Part shown: in pieces, positions 43,987-51,824 of the stretch | Layout: each line of letters begins with the position of its first letter | How positions within the stretch are numbered: position 1 is the stretch's first letter | DNA from: Mesorhizobium sp. B2-7-1 | Lineage (GTDB): Bacteria; Pseudomonadota; Alphaproteobacteria; Rhizobiales; Rhizobiaceae | NCBI RefSeq assembly: GCF_006440735.1 | Contig: NZ_VFUA01000039.1 | Span: 1-51,824, forward strand | Reading direction: 5' to 3' | DNA length: 51,824 bases | The notes under the pieces: generated by a model | The model's database searches: none | What the model saw: only the letters and a program-made list of their open reading frames with translations | What the model was told of the DNA's origin: nothing | Program-made: the position numbers and the translations under genes

Positions 43987-45303
43987 CTTACCGATGCAGA
44001 ACTGCGAAAAGATGACGTCGAGCAGGTCCTCGACGTCGACCGCGCCGATGATCCGCCCGAGACGATCCGCCGCCAGTCGCAACTCCTCGGCCCTCAACTC
44101 CTGGCTATGTCCGGACAGCGCCGCCCGCAGGAAGCCCATCGTCTCTTTGAGCAGCTCGACGTGCCGCAGCCTCGACGGGAGGACTTCGCTCGCATCGCCG
44201 GCTGCCCTGGCGGCACGAGTCCCGATCTCGTCGAGAAGAGAACCGAGCCCGGTGCCCTCCCGGGCAGAGATCACCAGGTCATATGCGTCCGGGCCGACAG
44301 TTCCAATATCCGACTTCGTCCCGACCCGTAGCAGCGGCGCCTCGCTTGCAACCTCACCGACGGGAACAGGGTCTGCCATATCCTCCAGCAACAGGATCAA
44401 ATCCGTGTCGCCGGCCTTGGCCCTGGCGCGCTCTATGCCGATCGACTCGACTTTGCCCGCGGCGTCGCGCAGGCCGGCCGTATCGACGATGCGAACCTTC
44501 AGCCCGTTAAGGTCCATGACGACTTCGAGCAGATCGCGCGTTGTGCCCGGTTCGTCGGTGACGATAGCCGCTTCCCGCCTGGCCAACGCATTGAACAGGC
44601 TGGACTTGCCGGCATTCGGCGCGCCGAGGATGACGACCTCGAAACCGTCGCGGATGATCTCCGCCGCCTTGAACCCGTCAATATGCCGCCCGATCTCGCC
44701 GATCATTGCCGCCACGTCGGACCAGACCGTATCCGAAACGGAGCTTGGCACATCCTCTTCATCGGCGAAGTCGATTTCCGCTTCGATCATGGCCCGCGCA
44801 TGGATCAGCCGGCGGCGCCAGCTCGAATAAAGCGCGCTCTGCGCGCCTTCCGCGTTGCGCAAGGCGAAGCGGCGCTGCGCTTCCGTCTCGGCATTGACGA
44901 GGTCGGCGAGCGCCTCGGTCTCGACCAGGTCGAACTTGCCGTTGAGAAAGGCGCGCCGGGTGAATTCGCCAGGTTCGGCATGCCTCACGCCTTCAAACTG
45001 CGTGATAGTCTCCAGCATCTTGGCCGCGACGGCGCGGCTGCCATGAACCTGGAACTCGGCGACATCCTCGCCGGTAAAGCTGCCGGGACCCGCAAAGAAC
45101 AGCACAAGGCCTTGGTCGATGATCGAACCGTCCGCCGCCCTGAGCTTCCGGAACGTGGTAAACCGATCCTTAACGGCGCCCGCAATCGTTTCGACCACGA
45201 ATCGAGTCCTCGGGCCGGACATGCGGATGACGGCGACGCCTGCCGGCAAACGGCCGCTCGAGAGAGCGACGATCGAATCCTTCTTGTTCATTGGGGAAAC
45301 CAT
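43984..45303 (-). CDS. mnmE: tRNA modification GTPase MnmE (TrmE)
   Basis: A 439-residue GTPase partner of MnmG. The N-terminal tetrahydrofolate-binding domain is followed by a helical domain interrupted by the G domain (GAPNAGKSSLFNAL, switch DEPGTTRD, VDTAGLRD). The protein ends in FCIGK, the C-x-G-K motif required for tRNA modification. Two in-frame starts (45303 and 45291) are possible; an AGGT-like site favours the first slightly. The end overlaps a parS-like site. The divergent thioredoxin-fold gene starts 29 bases away. Confidence 0.95.
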   Translation of the reverse strand: MVSPMNKKDSIVALSSGRLPAGVAVIRMSGPRTRFVVETIAGAVKDRFTTFRKLRAADGSIIDQGLVLFFAGPGSFTGEDVAEFQVHGSRAVAAKMLETITQFEGVRHAEPGEFTRRAFLNGKFDLVETEALADLVNAETEAQRRFALRNAEGAQSALYSSWRRRLIHARAMIEAEIDFADEEDVPSSVSDTVWSDVAAMIGEIGRHIDGFKAAEIIRDGFEVVILGAPNAGKSSLFNALARREAAIVTDEPGTTRDLLEVVMDLNGLKVRIVDTAGLRDAAGKVESIGIERARAKAGDTDLILLLEDMADPVPVGEVASEAPLLRVGTKSDIGTVGPDAYDLVISAREGTGLGSLLDEIGTRAARAAGDASEVLPSRLRHVELLKETMGFLRAALSGHSQELRAEELRLAADRLGRIIGAVDVEDLLDVIFSQFCIGK

Positions 45304-45332
45304 TTGCCGGACCTGCCGAACCGCCCTAGCCT

Positions 45333-47384
<2,052 letters not shown>

Positions 47385-47387
47385 CGC

Positions 47388-47526
47388 CCTTCTCCCCTTG
47401 TGGGTGAAGCTGGATCGGCGCGCAGCGCTGAGACGGATGAGGGGTGTTCCAGCGGAGTGAGACGCTGGCGTTCTCTGGAGCCCCCGTCGCCTTTGGCGAC
47501 ACCTTCTCCCACAGGGGTGAGAAGGG
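47388..47526. repeat. Dispersed repeat between the DUF255 gene and rho
   Basis: CCTTCTCCCCTTGTGGG at the left and CTTCTCCCACAGGGGTGAGAAGG at the right enclose GGCGCGCAGCGCTGAGACGG, GGAGTGAGACG and GTCGCCTTTGGCGAC, the modules of the 23922-24102 element. It lies between two convergent genes. Confidence 0.75.
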
Positions 47527-47545
47527 GGAGCGCTTCGCGACCCGC

Positions 47546-47567
47546 GCCCTCCCACTACGGGGAGGGC
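47546..47567 (-). terminator. Hairpin just after rho
   Basis: GCCCTCCC (47546-47553) and GGGAGGGC (47560-47567) form an 8-bp stem with a 6-nt loop, seven bases beyond the rho stop on the minus strand. No U-run follows, so its role as a terminator is uncertain. Confidence 0.45.
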
Positions 47568-47574
47568 GGCCCAA

Positions 47575-48840
<1,266 letters not shown>

Positions 48841-49022
48841 TAGATAGACTCTGGGTAGGCTTTGGGGAGAAAAATCGGCTGAATACGACAAATGCCGGGC
48901 GCGGCCGAAAGCGAATGAAAGGGGCGGCGCATGACGGGAAGGAAGACCCGTCTTTTATCGTCGGTCGCCTGAAAGAGCAAGCCGCCTTTTGCGGATCCTG
49001 GCTGGGGTCAGGGAAGCCTAAA

Positions 49023-49089
49023 GCATGATCCTGAACCGGAGGTCAGCGTAAGCAAAAAAGTGCGAACCGGTTTTCGGAAAAGATCATGC
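49023..49089. repeat. 67-bp dispersed palindromic repeat upstream of rho
   Basis: GCATGATC (49023-49030) and GATCATGC (49082-49089) bound a unit containing AAAAAGTGCGAACCGGTTTTCGGAAAAGATC. I recognise the module (GAACCGGTTTTCGGAAAAGATCATGC) as one of the commonest rhizobial intergenic repeats. It lies in the 256-base gap between hemJ and rho; the rest (48841-49022) is the rho leader and shows no gene. Confidence 0.78.
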
Positions 49090-49096
49090 GTCTCAT

Positions 49097-49633
49097 CTAG
49101 AACGGCTTCACGATGACCAGGATGACGATGACGATCATCAGCAATGTGGGGATCTCGTTGACGATCCGCCAGTGCTTCGCCGGTTTTTCGTTCTTGTCCT
49201 CGGCAAATTTCCTGACCGCCGCGGCGAGATAGCCATGCAGCCCCGACAAGATGAGCACCAGCGCGATCTTGGCGTGCAGCCAGCCGCCTTCGAAGTGGAA
49301 GATCTTCCAGGCCATCCACAGGCCGAACACCCAGGTCACGATCATCGCCGGGTTGATGATGCCCCGCAGCAGCCGGCGCTCCATCACCTTGAAGGTCTCG
49401 GACTGCACCGAGCCTTTCTCTGCATCGACATGATAGACGAACAGCCGCGGCAGATAGAGCATGCCGGCCATCCAGGCGATGACCGCGATCACATGGATCG
49501 CCTTGGCCCACGGATAAAAACCTTCGCCGGCAACGAAATAGAGCAGCGCGGTCGCCACGACGAGCACCGCAATACCGATCGCCATGCGTTTCATCGCCTG
49601 ACTGGTGCTGTTTTCGTTGCTCACATTGCTCAT
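49097..49633 (-). CDS. hemJ: Protoporphyrinogen IX oxidase HemJ
   Basis: This 178-residue membrane protein has four predicted helices. [27 protein letters not shown] and [14 protein letters not shown] are the conserved HemJ segments; the His in each of the first helices and the Arg/Lys are thought to bind heme and substrate. It oxidises protoporphyrinogen IX to protoporphyrin IX late in heme synthesis, replacing HemG/HemY in most alphaproteobacteria. Its start overlaps the hemE stop by four bases, linking two heme enzymes in one operon. Confidence 0.92.
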   Translation of the reverse strand: MSNVSNENSTSQAMKRMAIGIAVLVVATALLYFVAGEGFYPWAKAIHVIAVIAWMAGMLYLPRLFVYHVDAEKGSVQSETFKVMERRLLRGIINPAMIVTWVFGLWMAWKIFHFEGGWLHAKIALVLILSGLHGYLAAAVRKFAEDKNEKPAKHWRIVNEIPTLLMIVIVILVIVKPF

Positions 49634-50658
49634 CGATGGCTCCTCACCATTTTGACCATCGCCTCGACATGCGCCACCGGCGTTTCCGGCGTGATGCCGT
49701 GGCCGAGATTGAAGATCAGCGGCCCACCGCCCAAAGTCCTCAGGATTGCATCGACGCCGTCGGCCAGCGCCTTGCCGCCGGCCACAAGGCGCAGCGGATC
49801 GAGATTGCCTTGCACCGCTCCGCCGCGCTGCAGCTCCTTCGCCATCGACAGCGGCACGGTCCAGTCGAGGCCGAGACCGGTGATGCCGGTCTTTCCTCTG
49901 TAGTCGCGATAGCGCTCGCCGGCGCCCTTCGGAAAACCGATCACCGGCACGTCGGGATGAGCCGCCTTCACCTGCCGGACGATCTCGGCCACCGGCTCGA
50001 CGCAGAAGGCCTCGAAGGACGGTTCGTCCAGCACGCCCGACCAGGAATCGAAAATCTGCACCGCATCGGCTCCGGCCTCGATCTGGCGGATCAGATAGGC
50101 GGCCGAATGGCCGGCCAGCACCTTCAGAAGCCGCTCGAAGGCCTCGGGCTCGCGATAGGCGAAAAGCCGGGCAGGGCCCTGGTCGGGCGTGCCGTGCCCG
50201 GCGATCATATAGGTCGCCACCGTCCAGGGCGCGCCGCAGAAGCCGAGCAGCGTCGTCTTGTCGGGCAGTTTCGCGCGCAGCCGGCGCACGGTCTCGTAGA
50301 CCGGTTCGAGATTCACGTGAAACATATCGCCGTTCAGCGCCGAGACCTCGGCTGCCGTGATCGGCTTCAGGACCGGTCCACGTCCCTCTTCGAAGCGGAC
50401 ATCCCGCCCGAGCGCATTGGGTACCACGAGAATGTCGGAGAACAGGATCGAGGCATCGAAGCCGAAACGCTCGATCGGCTGCAGCGTCACCTCGACGGCA
50501 AGGTCCGGATCGTAGCAGAGATCGAGGAAGGATCCCGCCCGCTTTCTGGTCTCGCGATATTCGGGAAGATAGCGGCCCGCCTGACGCATCATCCAGAGCG
50601 GCGGCGGTGAAACCGTCTCGCCCTTGAGGACGTCCAGCACGATCCGTTTCCCAGCCAT
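49630..50658 (-). CDS. hemE: Uroporphyrinogen decarboxylase
   Basis: A 342-residue cytosolic enzyme that converts uroporphyrinogen III to coproporphyrinogen [23 protein letters not shown] (about 21-40) is the family signature with catalytic Arg. [20 protein letters not shown] includes the catalytic Asp, and [16 protein letters not shown] is another conserved block. It transcribes away from the putative origin and forms an operon with hemJ. A parS-like sequence lies within it at 50309-50324. Confidence 0.95.
   Translation of the reverse strand: MAGKRIVLDVLKGETVSPPPLWMMRQAGRYLPEYRETRKRAGSFLDLCYDPDLAVEVTLQPIERFGFDASILFSDILVVPNALGRDVRFEEGRGPVLKPITAAEVSALNGDMFHVNLEPVYETVRRLRAKLPDKTTLLGFCGAPWTVATYMIAGHGTPDQGPARLFAYREPEAFERLLKVLAGHSAAYLIRQIEAGADAVQIFDSWSGVLDEPSFEAFCVEPVAEIVRQVKAAHPDVPVIGFPKGAGERYRDYRGKTGITGLGLDWTVPLSMAKELQRGGAVQGNLDPLRLVAGGKALADGVDAILRTLGGGPLIFNLGHGITPETPVAHVEAMVKMVRSHR
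50309..50324. promoter_or_regulatory. parS-like site within hemE
   Basis: AGATTCACGTGAAACA matches the parS consensus at 14 of 16 positions, with an intact right half and central CACGTG. It lies about 335 bases from the putative origin. Confidence 0.6.
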
Positions 50659-51061
50659 CCGGCGCCGTCCTCTCTCCAGTCTCTCTAAATCAAATATCTA
50701 TTTTAAAAGAGTCTTCTGATTCTAAGAGTCTGTTGGTTGTGATGATTGCGACCTGTCCAGCCTGCGGCCTGAAAAGGCCAGTCAGCATATTGTCGCGTAC
50801 TTGCTTTCGCAATTTGGAGGGATCTGGGGACGAAGCGGATTCAGGCTTTGGAGTCAAAAGCTTGGGCTTTCCGTTCCGAACGCCGCGCTGTGGACGAAAC
50901 CGGCCAAGAAAAGTTGATCCCCGGTTTTGTCCCCAGCGCCGCGACAAAGCCTACAGCGGGTCGAATTGTGGACAAGCGGCCATCTGATACAGTCGCTTCC
51001 TTACCCGAGGCCGGCCCATCCGGCCTTGTCCACAATTGCCCACAGCCTGGACCCATCCCCT
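50659..51061. other. Putative chromosomal origin of replication (oriC)
   Basis: The 403-base gap between divergent hemE and the DUF299 gene matches the position of the Caulobacter origin (hemE-Cori-RP001). It holds DnaA-box-like 9-mers: TGTGGACAA (50967-50975) and TTGTCCACA (51026-51034), each one base from consensus, and weaker TGTGGACGA (50889), TTGTCCCCA (50927), TTGCCCACA (51036) and TGTGAACAA (51061). An AT-rich stretch (about 50685-50755) could be the unwinding element and carries direct repeats AAGAGTCT (50707, 50724). Five GANTC sites are present (50709, 50718, 50726, 50838, 50851). Minor uncertainty: no GC-skew or binding data. Confidence 0.82.
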
Positions 51062-51769
51062 GTGAACAAACCTCAGAGCTTCTTCCACCTGCATCTGATC
51101 TCCGACGCCACCGGCGAAACGCTGCTGGCGGCTGGCCGCGCTGCGTCGGCGCAATACAAGGATGCGCGCGCCATCGAGCATATCTATCCGCTGATCCGCA
51201 CGGAAAAGCAGATCGCAAAAGTCTTCGAGGATATCGAGGAGGAGCCCGGCATCATTCTTTATACGGTGGTCGACCAGAAGCTGGCGCACTCGATCGACGA
51301 GCGCTGCGCGGCGATGGGCCTGCCTTGCGTCTCGGTGCTGGAGCCGGTGCTGGCGGTCTTCCAATCCTATCTCGGCACACCGGCCGGCCGCCGCGTCGGC
51401 GCCCAGCACGTGCTCGATGCCGAATATTTCCGCCGCATCGATGCGCTGAACTTCACCATGGAACATGATGACGGCCAGCTGCCGGCCAACATGGACGATG
51501 CCGATGTCGTGCTGATCGGCATCTCGCGCACCTCGAAGACGCCGACCTCGATCTATCTCGCCAATCGCGGCATCAAGACCGCCAACATCCCGATCGTGCT
51601 CGGCGTGCCGCTGCCCGAAAGCCTGATCGCCGCCAGGACGCCGCTTGTCGTCGGGCTGATCGCCACGGCCGAGCGCATCTCGCATGTGAGGCAAAACCGC
51701 ATCCTCGGCAACAGCGCCGCCTTCGTGCCGACCGACTATGTCGACCGCGCCGCGATGAAAATCGCGTGA
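51062..51769 (+). CDS. PEP synthase/PPDK regulatory kinase-pyrophosphorylase (DUF299), short at the C-terminus
   Basis: This is a 235-residue regulator that phosphorylates and dephosphorylates PEP synthase or pyruvate phosphate dikinase. The start is GTG 51062 ([20 protein letters not shown] matches the family N-terminus). The nucleotide-binding P-loop GISRTSKT (153-160) and the following [15 protein letters not shown] block are intact. Family members are about 270-280 residues; here the frame stops at [10 protein letters not shown], where homologues continue for about 35-40 residues (a YARxLCARHxWPxIDVxRRSIEETAAA-like tail). No frame of the remaining 55 bases restores that tail. It is either a truncated gene, an insertion boundary or a sequence error. 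Confidence 0.82.
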   Translation: MNKPQSFFHLHLISDATGETLLAAGRAASAQYKDARAIEHIYPLIRTEKQIAKVFEDIEEEPGIILYTVVDQKLAHSIDERCAAMGLPCVSVLEPVLAVFQSYLGTPAGRRVGAQHVLDAEYFRRIDALNFTMEHDDGQLPANMDDADVVLIGISRTSKTPTSIYLANRGIKTANIPIVLGVPLPESLIAARTPLVVGLIATAERISHVRQNRILGNSAAFVPTDYVDRAAMKIA

Positions 51770-51824
51770 AGCGACGACTTTTCCCGGAAGATCGATTATG
51801 ATGCGATCGTTCTTGAAGTGGCAG

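Overview
The window looks like a GC-rich alphaproteobacterial chromosome of the Rhizobiales, most likely Mesorhizobium or a close relative. The evidence is the gene order rho / mnmE-mnmG-rsmG-parA-parB / holA near hemE, the wealth of ABC uptake systems, a clustered set of GANTC (CcrM-type) sites, and several dispersed palindromic intergenic repeats of rhizobial style. No rRNA, tRNA, CRISPR array or transposase gene was seen.

Layout. 1-2075: the end of a PiT phosphate transporter and a CorA-like channel. 2174-5782: a ribose-type sugar ABC operon (minus strand) with a promoter and a perfect 26-bp palindromic operator. 6036-9666: a three-gene, visibly less GC-rich island (small protein, PIN-domain/winged-helix-like protein, AAA ATPase) whose genes overlap end to start. 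This is the best candidate for an undescribed system. 9710-16803: a luciferase-like monooxygenase, an RpiR regulator, a ferric-iron-type ABC importer and two membrane proteins. 17005-21615: a membrane methyltransferase, then a COG4705 membrane protein with small exported proteins and an OmpR-type two-component system. 21669-29014: a sugar ABC operon with a divergent AraC regulator and a fused Gfo/Idh/MocA-aldo/keto reductase. 29233-36093: an Lrp regulator, a saccharopine-dehydrogenase-family enzyme and the bkd branched-chain 2-oxoacid dehydrogenase operon.

From 36559 the window is the chromosome-maintenance neighbourhood: holA, a DUF2182/DUF1326 pair, parB, parA, rsmG, mnmG, mnmE, a YyaL-type thioredoxin-fold protein, rho, hemJ and hemE. 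Next come a 403-bp intergenic region that I read as the chromosomal origin of replication (hemE-oriC-DUF299 gene order as in Caulobacter, DnaA-box-like 9-mers, five GANTC sites, an AT-rich stretch) and a PEP-synthase/PPDK regulatory kinase gene that ends early. Candidate parS sites lie in rsmG, between mnmG and mnmE, and in hemE, so the segregation genes, their binding sites and the origin all fall within about 11 kb.

Protein assignments are from recognition of motifs and gene order; no database search or computation was run.
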